From assembly GCF_008253865.1 (NCBI RefSeq), contig NZ_CP042331.1, positions 4,188,001 through 4,252,000 on the forward strand: a DNA stretch of 64,000 nucleotides, given 5' to 3'. How positions within the stretch are numbered: position 1 is the stretch's first letter; each line of letters begins with the position of its first letter. This document shows positions 48,823-56,807 of this stretch, piece by piece. A program made the position numbers and the translations under genes. The notes below the pieces were generated by a model. That model was given only the letters and a program-made list of their open reading frames with translations. It did no database searches and was not told where the DNA came from. This DNA is from Bosea sp. F3-2. Lineage in GTDB: Bacteria; Pseudomonadota; Alphaproteobacteria; Rhizobiales; Beijerinckiaceae.

Positions 48823-50415
48823 TCAGGCCTCGGCCTCCTCGCCGGCTTCCGCCTCAGGCTCCTCGGCCGGCGCCTCGATCCAGCCGGCGTGGATGCGCGC
48901 AGCCATGATGATGGCCTCGGCATCCTGACGGGAGAGATCAAAGCCGTCGAGATAGCCGGCATGGCGGGTCGCCTCGCCGTCCTTGCGCTCGGTCCAACCA
49001 ACCAGATCGTCCGTGGCGCAACCCGCGAGATCCTCGACGGTCTTCACATCGTTCTCGCCGAGCGCGACCATCATCGAAGTGGTGACGCCCTCGACCTCGC
49101 GCAAGGCATCCTCGACGCCGAGCGCCCGACGCTTCTCGTCGAGCTCAGCCTCGATAGCGGCGAGGTGTTCCTGCGCGCGGTTCTGGATCTCGCCCGCCGT
49201 CTCCTCGTCGAAGCCCTCGATCGAGGCGAGCTCGGCAAGCTCGACATAGGCGAGCTCCTCGACATTGCGGAAGCCTTCCGAGGCCAGCAGCTGGCCGACC
49301 GTCTCGTCGACGTTCAGCGCGTTCATGAACAGCTCGGTGCGCTGCACGAACTCCTTCTGGCGACGCTCCGACTCTTCCTGCTCGGTCAGGATGTCGATGT
49401 CCCAGCCGGTGAGCTGCGAGGCGAGGCGCACATTCTGGCCGCGGCGGCCGATGGCGAGCGAGAGCTGCTCGTCCGGCACGACGACCTCGATCTTGTCGGC
49501 CTCCTCGTCGAGCACCACCTTGGCGACCTCGGCCGGCTGCAGCGCATTGACGACGAAGGTCGCGACATCCGGCGACCACGGGATGATGTCGATCTTCTCG
49601 CCCTGCAGCTCGCCGACCACGGCCTGCACGCGCGAGCCGCGCATGCCGACGCAGGCGCCGACCGGATCGATCGAGGAATCGCGGCTGATGACGGCGATCT
49701 TGGCGCGCGAGCCCGGATCGCGGGCGACAGCTTTGACTTCAACGATGCCGTCATAGATCTCCGGCACTTCCTGGCCGAAGAGCTTGGCCATGAACTGCGG
49801 ATGGGTGCGCGACAGGAAGATCTGCGGACCGCGCGGCTCGCGACGCACGTCGTAGACATAGGCGCGGGCACGATCGCCGACCTTGAAGGTCTCGCGCGGG
49901 ATCATCTCGTCGCGGCGGATGATGGCTTCGCCACGGCCGAGATCGACGAAGACGTTGCCGTATTCGACGCGCTTGACCGCGCCGTTGACGATCTCGCCGA
50001 TGCGATCCTTGTACTCGTCGTACTGGCGGTCGCGCTCAGCCTCGCGCACCTTCTGGACGATGACCTGCTTGGCCGACTGGGCGGCGATGCGGCCGAAATC
50101 GAAGGGCGGCAGCGGATCGGCGATGACGTCGCCGACCTGGGCGGCCGGGTTGTGGCGCTTGGCCTCGTCGACGGTGATTTCGACCGCCGGGTTCTCGACG
50201 GTCTCGACGACCTGAAGATGGCGGGCGAGGCGCAACTCCCCGGTCTTGGTGTTGATCTCGGCGTGGACGTCGGTCTCGGCGCCGTAGCGCGAGCGGGCGG
50301 CCTTGGCGATGGCGTCCTGCATGGCGTCGACGACGATCTGACGATCGATCGACTTCTCGCGCGCGACCGCGTCGGCGATCTGCAGCAGTTCGAGCCTGTT
50401 GGCGCTGACGACCAT
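48823..50415 (-). CDS. nusA: Transcription termination/antitermination factor NusA
   Basis: RNA-polymerase-binding factor that acts in pausing, termination and antitermination. It is 530 aa, longer than E. coli NusA, with the N-terminal domain (VSANRLELLQIADAVAREKS), S1 (about 135-200, with KRVEYGNVFVDLGRGEAI), KH domains with GRRGQNVRLASQL, and acidic C-terminal repeats. The ATG at 50415 is chosen because AGGAG is eight bases upstream; an earlier GTG overlaps that site. It follows rimP after 5 bp. Confidence 0.96.
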   Translation of the reverse strand: MVVSANRLELLQIADAVAREKSIDRQIVVDAMQDAIAKAARSRYGAETDVHAEINTKTGELRLARHLQVVETVENPAVEITVDEAKRHNPAAQVGDVIADPLPPFDFGRIAAQSAKQVIVQKVREAERDRQYDEYKDRIGEIVNGAVKRVEYGNVFVDLGRGEAIIRRDEMIPRETFKVGDRARAYVYDVRREPRGPQIFLSRTHPQFMAKLFGQEVPEIYDGIVEVKAVARDPGSRAKIAVISRDSSIDPVGACVGMRGSRVQAVVGELQGEKIDIIPWSPDVATFVVNALQPAEVAKVVLDEEADKIEVVVPDEQLSLAIGRRGQNVRLASQLTGWDIDILTEQEESERRQKEFVQRTELFMNALNVDETVGQLLASEGFRNVEELAYVELAELASIEGFDEETAGEIQNRAQEHLAAIEAELDEKRRALGVEDALREVEGVTTSMMVALGENDVKTVEDLAGCATDDLVGWTERKDGEATRHAGYLDGFDLSRQDAEAIIMAARIHAGWIEAPAEEPEAEAGEEAEA

Positions 50416-50420
50416 GACGC

Positions 50421-51119
50421 TCACTCCTCTTCGTTATTGTCTTCGTGCGGAGCCGGTCCGCGGGCATTCTTGCCCGGCCGCGGTCCCAGCGATTTGCCTC
50501 GGCCCTTCTTCGGGCTGGCGATCTCATCGGCGGCCGGCATCTCCGGCGGCAGGCCGGACTTGCCGCGACGCAGCGATTCGGTGACGAGCGCATCGGTCAG
50601 CAGCAGGCGCGCCTCGGCGATCAGCCGCATCGGAATGGCGACGTCGCGCTCTTCCTCGCTCTTGGCGTCGTCCCGCGTCAGCAGCGCGTCCTGACCGGAA
50701 GCACCGCGCAGGATGCCACGGAAACGCTTGCGGCCGGCGACGGGCTCACTCGTATCGATCTTGGCGAGGTGACCGGCCCAGCGCTCGAAATCGCTCGCGC
50801 GCACCAACGGCCGGTCGATCCCCGGCGACGAGATCTCGAGATGATAAGCTGCCTGAATGGGATCGTCGACGTCGAGCGCCGGCGAGATCGCCTGGCTGAT
50901 CTCCTCGCAGCCCTCGACGGTCATCGAGCCGTCCGGCTTCTCGGCCATGATCTGTACGGTGCAGCCGTTCTGACCGGTGACGCGCACGCGCACCAGCCGG
51001 TAGCCAAGATCGACGATCGCCGGCTCGACGATCGCGGCGACGCGCGCAGCCACGCCGCCCTCGACGACGAGGCGCGCTTCCTGATCGGGCGCTGCTTTCG
51101 GTTCGCTTGGTTCGTTCAT
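50421..51119 (-). CDS. rimP: Ribosome maturation factor RimP
   Basis: Helps early assembly of the 30S subunit. It is 232 aa, with the two conserved domains: VEPAIVDLGYRLVRVRVTGQ and EEISQAISPALDVDDPIQAAYHLEISSPGIDRPL. The C-terminal extension (residues 180-232) is basic and low complexity (PKKGRGKSLGPRPGKNARGP), an addition common in this lineage. The ATG at 51119 opens the rimP-nusA-ylxR-infB-rbfA-truB operon. Its leader carries an intrinsic terminator at 51162-51191, 45 bases upstream. Confidence 0.94.
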   Translation of the reverse strand: MNEPSEPKAAPDQEARLVVEGGVAARVAAIVEPAIVDLGYRLVRVRVTGQNGCTVQIMAEKPDGSMTVEGCEEISQAISPALDVDDPIQAAYHLEISSPGIDRPLVRASDFERWAGHLAKIDTSEPVAGRKRFRGILRGASGQDALLTRDDAKSEEERDVAIPMRLIAEARLLLTDALVTESLRRGKSGLPPEMPAADEIASPKKGRGKSLGPRPGKNARGPAPHEDNNEEE

Positions 51120-51161
51120 GGTCCGGGCCGTCCCGTCTGCCTCCGGCGGGTTGCGGCCAAT

Positions 51162-51191
51162 AAAAAAGAGCGGGCCGGCCGGCCCGCTCTT
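51162..51191 (-). terminator. Intrinsic terminator in the rimP-nusA operon leader
   Basis: On the minus strand, a perfect 26-bp palindrome (51166-51191, arms AAGAGCGGGCCGG and its complement) is followed by a U-run (51167-51162). It ends only 43 bases before the rimP ATG and no coding gene lies immediately upstream, so it should act as an attenuator of the operon or end a short leader RNA. Confidence 0.75.
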
Positions 51192-51336
51192 GATCATCGG
51201 CGTTAACCGATACCAGAGCTGTTGGCCGCTATTTAGTCCGCATCGCCTCGATATGCAAGCTCCGAGCATTGGCGATAACCCAATGGTCATCCTTGCCTGC
51301 CAGTCTGGCTGACGGGATAGCGGTCGAGGACAGAGT

Positions 51337-52425
51337 ATGAGTACGGTCGCAACGCTGCTGCGGGATCTCGAGGCGACGATGGCGCGCGGCTCGGGAGACG
51401 AGCGCGCCGTCATCCTGTCACGCCTGACGGACCTCTTCCTCGCGACCGCGATCGACATGGACGAACAGCAGATCGGCGTCTTCGACGCGGTCATCGGACG
51501 GCTGTCGCGAGCCATCGAGCTGCGCGCCCGGATCGAGCTCTCGGAGCGGATCGCGCCCGTGCCGAACGCGCCGAGCGGCGTCGTGCGCCAACTCGCCCTC
51601 GACGAGATCGCCGTGGCACGTCCTGTCCTGGTGCAGTCGCCGCGGCTGACCGACCAGGATCTCGTCGCGGTGTCGGCGGCCAAGGGCCGCGACCACATGC
51701 TCGCCATCACGGAGCGACCCGATCTCGGCGAGCCCGTCACCGATTTCCTGATACTGCGCGGCGGACGGGTCGTCACCCATGCGGTCGCGGCCAATCAGAC
51801 GGCGCGGTTCTCGCGTCATGGCATGGGCGTTCTGGTGATGCGCGCGGCCCAGGACGACGCGCTCCAGGCGACGCTCGGCTTGCGGCGCGACATTCCGCCG
51901 GAGCTGGTCGGGCAGCTCATGACCGCCGCCAAGAATTCCGCCCGCCGCCGCCTGAGCGAGAGCCTGGAGCCGACGCTGGCCGGAGACGTCGACGGTGCGG
52001 TCGAACGCGGCGCCGACGCCATCGCGGCCGGCGGCCAGATGCCCGGCGAACTCGGCGCCATCAGCGCCGCGCTTGTCGAGATCCGTGAGCTGAACGAAGC
52101 CGGGCAGCTCGATGAAGCCAAGGTACGCGGTTTCGCGCGGGAGGGTGCGACGGAGCACGCCACCTGCGCCGTCGCCGTGCTGGCGCAGCTCAGCCTGCCG
52201 GCGAGCGAGCAGGTCATCCTCGGCAGCGACCGCGAAGCGATCCTGATCGTCGCGCGCGGCCTCGGCTGGTCATGGGAAACGACGGCCGCCCTGATCTCGC
52301 TGCGCAAGGATTTCGGGAAATCGCAGGCCGCCCTCGACCGTGCCCGCGAGAGCTTCCGCAACCTCGCCCAGAGCACCGCCCAGCGCGTGCTCGGCTTCCT
52401 CAGGATGCGCGACGCAAAGCCGTGA
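51337..52425 (+). CDS. DUF2336 family protein
   Basis: A 362-aa alphaproteobacterial protein of the DUF2336 family, function unknown. It is entirely alpha-helical and resembles HEAT-type repeats, with VLVQSPRLTDQDLVAVSAAK and ITERPDLGEPVTDFLILRG forming the conserved core (about residues 85-150), and a C-terminal helix-rich part. No signal peptide or membrane segment. The ATG at 51337 is divergent from rimP, 217 bp away. Its last 26 bases overlap the end of the converging trmB gene. Confidence 0.83.
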   Translation: MSTVATLLRDLEATMARGSGDERAVILSRLTDLFLATAIDMDEQQIGVFDAVIGRLSRAIELRARIELSERIAPVPNAPSGVVRQLALDEIAVARPVLVQSPRLTDQDLVAVSAAKGRDHMLAITERPDLGEPVTDFLILRGGRVVTHAVAANQTARFSRHGMGVLVMRAAQDDALQATLGLRRDIPPELVGQLMTAAKNSARRRLSESLEPTLAGDVDGAVERGADAIAAGGQMPGELGAISAALVEIRELNEAGQLDEAKVRGFAREGATEHATCAVAVLAQLSLPASEQVILGSDREAILIVARGLGWSWETTAALISLRKDFGKSQAALDRARESFRNLAQSTAQRVLGFLRMRDAKP

Positions 52426-53095
52426 GGTAGCTGGAAATACGCCCTTCCCGAACCGCCTTCGCCTCGTAGCGCGTGCGAATCCAGCCGGGATAGGGCGTGC
52501 GCCAGTCGCCCGGCCGTTCATCCGTCCAGTCGAAATCCGGCGAGACCAGCAGGCGCGACAGCGTCCAGCCGACATAATCGTCGATGTCGCTGGCGAAACG
52601 GAAGCGCCCGCCGGGGCGGAGCGCCCGCGCGAACAAGGCGAGCGTGTGCTCGGAGACGAAGCGGCGCTTGCGCTGGCGGCGCTTCGGCCAGGGGTCGGGA
52701 TAGAGCAGGTCGATGGCATCGAGGCCACCGGCGGCCAAGCGCGGCAGCAGCAAGGCGGCATCGTCGTCCCAGACGCGGATGTTGGTCAGCCCCTCCCGCT
52801 CGGCGACGGCGAGGAACTTGGCCATGCCGTTGACGAAGGGTTCGACCCCGATGAAGCCGATCTGCGGGCTCTCGCGCATCCGCATCAGCAGATGCTCGCC
52901 ACCGCCGAAGCCAATCTCGAGCCTGACCGCCTCGACAGGCTGGGGAAAGAGCGCCCTGAGATCGGCAATCTCGCCCTCAGGCAGACGCAGCCGCGGCAGC
53001 GTGTGCTCGATCAGATGGCTCTGGCCGTCGCGCAGCGCCTTGCCCTTGCGGCGGCCATAGAAGGCGCGGTCGTCATGATCAGGGTCGTAGCTCAT
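52400..53095 (-). CDS. trmB: tRNA (guanine-N7)-methyltransferase
   Basis: SAM-dependent enzyme that methylates G46 in the variable loop of tRNA. It is 231 aa. The Rossmann SAM-binding motif is LEIGFGGGEHL near 59-69, then GVEPFVNGMAKFL, and the family motif LLYPDPWPKRRQRKRRFV near 135. The start at 53095 (MSYDPDHDDRAFYGRRKG) is the conserved one. It follows metK after a terminator and repeat, so it may have its own promoter. Its 3' end overlaps DUF2336 by 26 bp. Confidence 0.94.
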   Translation of the reverse strand: MSYDPDHDDRAFYGRRKGKALRDGQSHLIEHTLPRLRLPEGEIADLRALFPQPVEAVRLEIGFGGGEHLLMRMRESPQIGFIGVEPFVNGMAKFLAVAEREGLTNIRVWDDDAALLLPRLAAGGLDAIDLLYPDPWPKRRQRKRRFVSEHTLALFARALRPGGRFRFASDIDDYVGWTLSRLLVSPDFDWTDERPGDWRTPYPGWIRTRYEAKAVREGRISSYLTALRRAS

Positions 53096-53131
53096 GATCC
53101 GTGTTCGTATCGCTTTGTCGGACAGGGCGCC

Positions 53132-53220
53132 GTCATTCCGGACGCAGCGAAGCGGAGATCCGGAATCCATCATAGAGCTCCGGAGCCCTACGATGGATCC
53201 CGGGTCAAGACCGGGATGAC
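53132..53220. repeat. Dispersed intergenic palindromic repeat (family 1, copy 5)
   Basis: The 89-bp element between metK and trmB begins GTCATTCCGGACGCAGCG and ends CAAGACCGGGATGAC. Inner blocks GATCCGGAATCCATC and GATGGATCCCGGGTC are complementary, as in copies 3 and 4. Confidence 0.8.
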
Positions 53221-53251
53221 GGCGGTGTTTCAGCGACCTCATCCATCAAGT

Positions 53252-53281
53252 CAAAGAAAAAGGCCGGGTGAACCCCGGCCT
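53252..53281 (-). terminator. Intrinsic terminator downstream of metK
   Basis: On the minus strand the stem AAGGCCGGG/CCCGGCCTT (53273-53281 with 53259-53267) is followed by TTTTTCTTTG (53258 downward). It lies 27 bp after the metK stop and should end the metK transcript before trmB. Confidence 0.85.
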
Positions 53282-53307
53282 TCTTGCTCATGACCCGACG
53301 GTCCGTC

Positions 53308-54513
53308 TCAGGCGACAGCCTTCTTCAGCGCGTCGACGAGATCGGTCTTCTCCCAGGAGAAGGAGCCGTCGCGGCCGGCCTTGCGGCCGAAATGGCCGTA
53401 AGCGGCGGTCTTGGCATAGATCGGCTTGTTGAGGCCGAGATGGTTGCGGATGCCGTTCGGCGAGAGATCGACGATCTTGCCGAGGACGTCCTCCAGCTTG
53501 GCCTCGTCGATCTTGCCGGTGCCGTGCAGGTCGACATAGATCGACAGCGGCTTGGCGACGCCGATGGCGTAGGAGAGCTGGATCGTGGCGCGATCGGCGA
53601 GCTTCGCCGCAACGACGTTCTTGGCGAGGTAGCGCGCCGCATAGGCAGCCGAACGATCGACCTTGGTCGGATCCTTGCCGGAGAAGGCGCCGCCGCCATG
53701 CGGCGCCGCGCCGCCATAGGTGTCGACGATGATCTTGCGGCCGGTGAGGCCAGCGTCACCGTCCGGGCCGCCGATCACGAACTTGCCGGTCGGGTTGATG
53801 TGCCAGACGGTGTCCTTGGAGATCCAGCCTTCCGGCAGGGCCTCGCGGATATAGGGCTCGACGATCTTGCGGACGTCGTCCGAGCTCAGCTTCTCGTCGA
53901 GATGCTGGGTCGAGAGCACGATCTGGGTGACGCCGACCGGCTTGCCGTTCTCGTACTTGACGGTGACCTGGCTCTTGGCGTCGGGACCGAGCTTGGCGGC
54001 ATCGCCCTCGCCCTTCTTGCGGGCCAGCGTCAGCGTCTCGAGGATCTTGTGGGCGTAGTAGATCGGGGCGGGCAGCAGCTCGGGCGTCTCGCGGCTGGCA
54101 TAGCCGAACATGATGCCCTGGTCGCCGGCGCCGACATCCTTGTTGCTGGCCTCGTCGACGCCCTGCGCGATATCAGCCGATTGCGGGTGCAGCAGCACGT
54201 CGATCTTGCATTTCTTCCAGTGGAAGCCGTCCTGCTCGTAGCCGATGTTGCGGATCGCCTTGCGGGCGACCGACTTCACCTTGGACTTGATCTGCTTCTC
54301 GTCGAGATGGGTGCGGACCTCGCCGGCGATGACGACGCGGTTGGTCGTCGCCAGCGTCTCGGCCGCGACGCGGACCTTGGACGGCTCATAGCCGGCCTTC
54401 ACCGCTTCCTTGAAGAAGAGATCGACGATTTCGTCGGAGATGCGGTCGCAGACCTTGTCGGGATGTCCCTCGGAGACGGACTCGCTGGTGAACAGGTAAT
54501 TCTGGCGTGACAC
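53308..54513 (-). CDS. metK: S-adenosylmethionine synthetase
   Basis: Makes SAM from methionine and ATP as a tetramer. It is 401 aa. SVSEGHPDKVCD at residues 12-23 binds methionine/ATP, GAGDQGIMFGY near 120 is the hexapeptide region, and GGGAFSGKDPTKVDRSAAY is the P-loop-like metal site near 275. The start is a GTG at 54513 (MSRQNYLFTSES). Upstream, toward the XRE gene, is a weak hairpin AAGACG-GCG-CGTCTT with four Ts at 54571-54588. I could not recognise a SAM-sensing riboswitch in the leader. MetZ at the other end of the window supplies homocysteine for the same pathway. Confidence 0.96.
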   Translation of the reverse strand: MSRQNYLFTSESVSEGHPDKVCDRISDEIVDLFFKEAVKAGYEPSKVRVAAETLATTNRVVIAGEVRTHLDEKQIKSKVKSVARKAIRNIGYEQDGFHWKKCKIDVLLHPQSADIAQGVDEASNKDVGAGDQGIMFGYASRETPELLPAPIYYAHKILETLTLARKKGEGDAAKLGPDAKSQVTVKYENGKPVGVTQIVLSTQHLDEKLSSDDVRKIVEPYIREALPEGWISKDTVWHINPTGKFVIGGPDGDAGLTGRKIIVDTYGGAAPHGGGAFSGKDPTKVDRSAAYAARYLAKNVVAAKLADRATIQLSYAIGVAKPLSIYVDLHGTGKIDEAKLEDVLGKIVDLSPNGIRNHLGLNKPIYAKTAAYGHFGRKAGRDGSFSWEKTDLVDALKKAVA

Positions 54514-54573
54514 GGTCGCGGTATCCCCTGAATCGGCACATGGAAACAGGCCGGCACACCAAGCCAGCCTCAA

Positions 54574-54588
54574 AAGACGCGCCGTCTT
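54574..54588 (-). terminator. Weak hairpin with a short U-run between xre and metK
   Basis: On the minus strand AAGACG/CGTCTT pairs around GCG and is followed by TT, giving a T4 run with the stem end. Six base pairs make only a weak terminator; it may also be part of the metK leader. Confidence 0.35.
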
Positions 54589-54671
54589 CGCAGCGGACGC
54601 GTTCGACGTCAAGTGGGAAAATCCGTTAATCGAAAGGCTTGTTCGTCAAGACGAACGAAAACGTCCCGGAA

Positions 54672-55085
54672 TCACGCGTTTTCAGCGTCTTGCTCGGCCA
54701 ACGCCTCGACGAGATCGATAATCCGCTTCCGGACACGGCCACTCTTGATGCGGGTGAAGGCCTTGGTGAGCTGCACGCCTTCGCTGGTCGCAAGGAAGTC
54801 GGAAATATACGCTGTCGCCGCGGAATCGGCGAAACCGCCGGCCGGAACGTCGCCCGTGGGAGCACCATCAAAGAAAAAGGACACCGGCACGTCAAGCATC
54901 TTGGCAATCTGCTGCAGACGACTTGCGCTGATTCGGTTGGAACCCTTCTCGTATTTCTGTACCTGCTGAAAGGTCAGACCCAGTGCATCACCCAGTTTTT
55001 CTTGGCTAATACCAGCAAGCATTCGACGCATGCGGACGCGGCTTCCGACATGTTTATCGATCGGATTGGGGACCTTCTTGATCAT
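54672..55085 (-). CDS. XRE family HTH regulator upstream of metK
   Basis: A 137-aa regulator with a lambda-repressor-type helix-turn-helix: RVRMRRMLAGISQEKLGDAL and GLTFQQVQKYEKGSNRISA, residues 15-60; helices follow to residue 130 (VSFFFDGAPTGDV..). This small XRE protein is conserved beside metK in Rhizobiales, which suggests control of methionine or SAM synthesis, but its targets are not established here. The ATG at 55085 fits family starts. It lies 158 bp before metK on the same strand and 129 bp after lnt. Confidence 0.88.
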   Translation of the reverse strand: MIKKVPNPIDKHVGSRVRMRRMLAGISQEKLGDALGLTFQQVQKYEKGSNRISASRLQQIAKMLDVPVSFFFDGAPTGDVPAGGFADSAATAYISDFLATSEGVQLTKAFTRIKSGRVRKRIIDLVEALAEQDAENA

Positions 55086-55214
55086 GATTAACCTGCTCTT
55101 GCGTCAGTCGTCATGACCAGGAGCCGCCATCCTGGTCGGCGCGGAAACGGTGGTGTATTATAGCCGGCACGGACGGTCCACTCATTCTCGCAAAATTTGT
55201 TCCAAATGGGATGA

Positions 55215-56807
55215 TCAGCCCCTTTTGAAGCGAGAAACCGCCAGAAAAATGAGCAACATGCCTGCAAAAACGGCATCGCCACCCCGGGCATAGGGTGTCA
55301 CCGGCCCGCTGCGCGGAAGCGGGGCATCCAATACGCCTTCCACACCGAGAGGCAAGCTCGCGACGACACGGCCGTAGGCATCGACCACCCCGGAGATCCC
55401 GGTATTGGCGACCCGGACGAGCGGCAGGCCTTCCTCGATGCTGCGAAGCCGCGCCTGGGCAAAGTGCTGATAAGGGCCACTGGTCTGGCCGAACCAGCCA
55501 TCATTGGTCAGATTCAGGAAAAACCCGGCGCGGGGGCCGCGCGGGGCGACCTCTCCCGGAAAAACGGCCTCATAGCAGATCAGCGGGGCCGCGACGGGAA
55601 GTCCCTTGACCGCAAGGGGCGTCCGATTCGTTCCAGCCGCAAACCCGCCGGGAACGGACACGAATTCCGAGAGTCCGACGCGGCGGATCAGCGTATCGAG
55701 GAAAGACGGAAGATACTCGCCGAACGGGACCAGATGGACCTTGTCATAGCCCGCGACGATGACACCTTCGTCGTTGACGACCTGGATCGCATTGTAAATC
55801 GGCGGCCTGCCCTCTCCCGGCAGCATCTCGCCGGCCCTGGCGGCGCCGGTGATCAGGGTGACGTCGGGCGGCAGGACGGCCGCGATGCGGGACAGCGCGC
55901 CGGGCGTGCGACCCAGCAGGAAGGGGAAGGCGGATTCCGGCCAGATCAGATGCGTGACCGATTGCAGGCCGGGCGTCGTCGGGCTCGTCGCGCGATCACT
56001 CAGCGCGAGATACTGGTTGAGGATGGCCTCGCCGTTGCGGCCATTGAACTTGGCGTCTTGGGGCAGGTTGGGCTGCATCAGCCGGAGCTTCACACCCGCT
56101 ACGACCGGCGACGGGCCGGACGGGATGCGCCAGAAGCCAAAGCCGAACAACGCCGCGACGGTGGTCAGCGCGATCAGCGGAGCCGTCCAGCGGCCGGCCG
56201 GAGTCTTGGCCGTGCCGATCACAGCCGGCGCAGCGCCAATGGCGACAGCGAGCAAAGTCAGGCCGTACAGACCTGCCAGCGAAGCGAACTGGGCGAGGTG
56301 GATCTCACCCGCCAGCATCATGCCGTAGACGTTCCACGGAAAGCCGGTCAGCACATGGCCACGAAGCCATTCGCTCACCGCCAGCGCTGCGGCGAGGACG
56401 AGAATGCGTCGGGCTCCTTCGGGCCAGAACAGGCGAGCGGCGCCAAAGGCCAGGGCCGGGAAGATCGCCAGAAAGGCTGGCAGCGCCACGACCCCCAGCG
56501 GCATCGCCCAGGCGAATTTGTCGGCCTCGACGAGGAAGGCGGCGCCGAGCCACCACAATCCGGCAAGGAAGAAGCCGAAGCCCCACCACCAGCCGGCGGA
56601 GAAGCCTGCACGGAAGCGACCGATCGCAGTGGTGCCAACCGCGCCATCAAGGAGCCAGACCGCCACCGTCATCGGGACAATGACGAGCGGCCAGAGATCG
56701 AGGGGTGGCAAGGCAAGCGCGCCGCTCGCACCCGCGAAAAGCGCGATGAGCCGCTTACGCCATCCCCAAGCGAGAATGACGGCTTCCGCAAGCCTCGCCA
56801 CGCGCAT
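55215..56807 (-). CDS. lnt: Apolipoprotein N-acyltransferase
   Basis: Inner-membrane enzyme that N-acylates the lipidated N-terminal cysteine of lipoproteins, the last step of their maturation. It is 530 aa. An N-terminal membrane region (about residues 20-225, six or seven segments) is followed by a periplasmic nitrilase domain whose catalytic triad is Glu291 (IWPESAFPF), Lys356 (YDKVHLVPFGEYLP) and Cys411 (APLICYEAVFP). The ATG at 56807 overlaps the corC stop by one base (TGATG). Confidence 0.96.
   Translation of the reverse strand: MRVARLAEAVILAWGWRKRLIALFAGASGALALPPLDLWPLVIVPMTVAVWLLDGAVGTTAIGRFRAGFSAGWWWGFGFFLAGLWWLGAAFLVEADKFAWAMPLGVVALPAFLAIFPALAFGAARLFWPEGARRILVLAAALAVSEWLRGHVLTGFPWNVYGMMLAGEIHLAQFASLAGLYGLTLLAVAIGAAPAVIGTAKTPAGRWTAPLIALTTVAALFGFGFWRIPSGPSPVVAGVKLRLMQPNLPQDAKFNGRNGEAILNQYLALSDRATSPTTPGLQSVTHLIWPESAFPFLLGRTPGALSRIAAVLPPDVTLITGAARAGEMLPGEGRPPIYNAIQVVNDEGVIVAGYDKVHLVPFGEYLPSFLDTLIRRVGLSEFVSVPGGFAAGTNRTPLAVKGLPVAAPLICYEAVFPGEVAPRGPRAGFFLNLTNDGWFGQTSGPYQHFAQARLRSIEEGLPLVRVANTGISGVVDAYGRVVASLPLGVEGVLDAPLPRSGPVTPYARGGDAVFAGMLLIFLAVSRFKRG

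Noticed and set aside
45441..48908. An open frame of about 1155 codons on the plus strand opposite infB
   Set aside because: It is antisense to the whole of infB, is His/Arg/Asp-rich without recognisable domains, and results from the high GC content and the low-complexity IF-2 N-terminus.
51192..51336. tRNA gene upstream of rimP, as metY in enterobacteria
   Set aside because: No cloverleaf, CCA end or T-loop GTTCRA is visible on either strand of this stretch.
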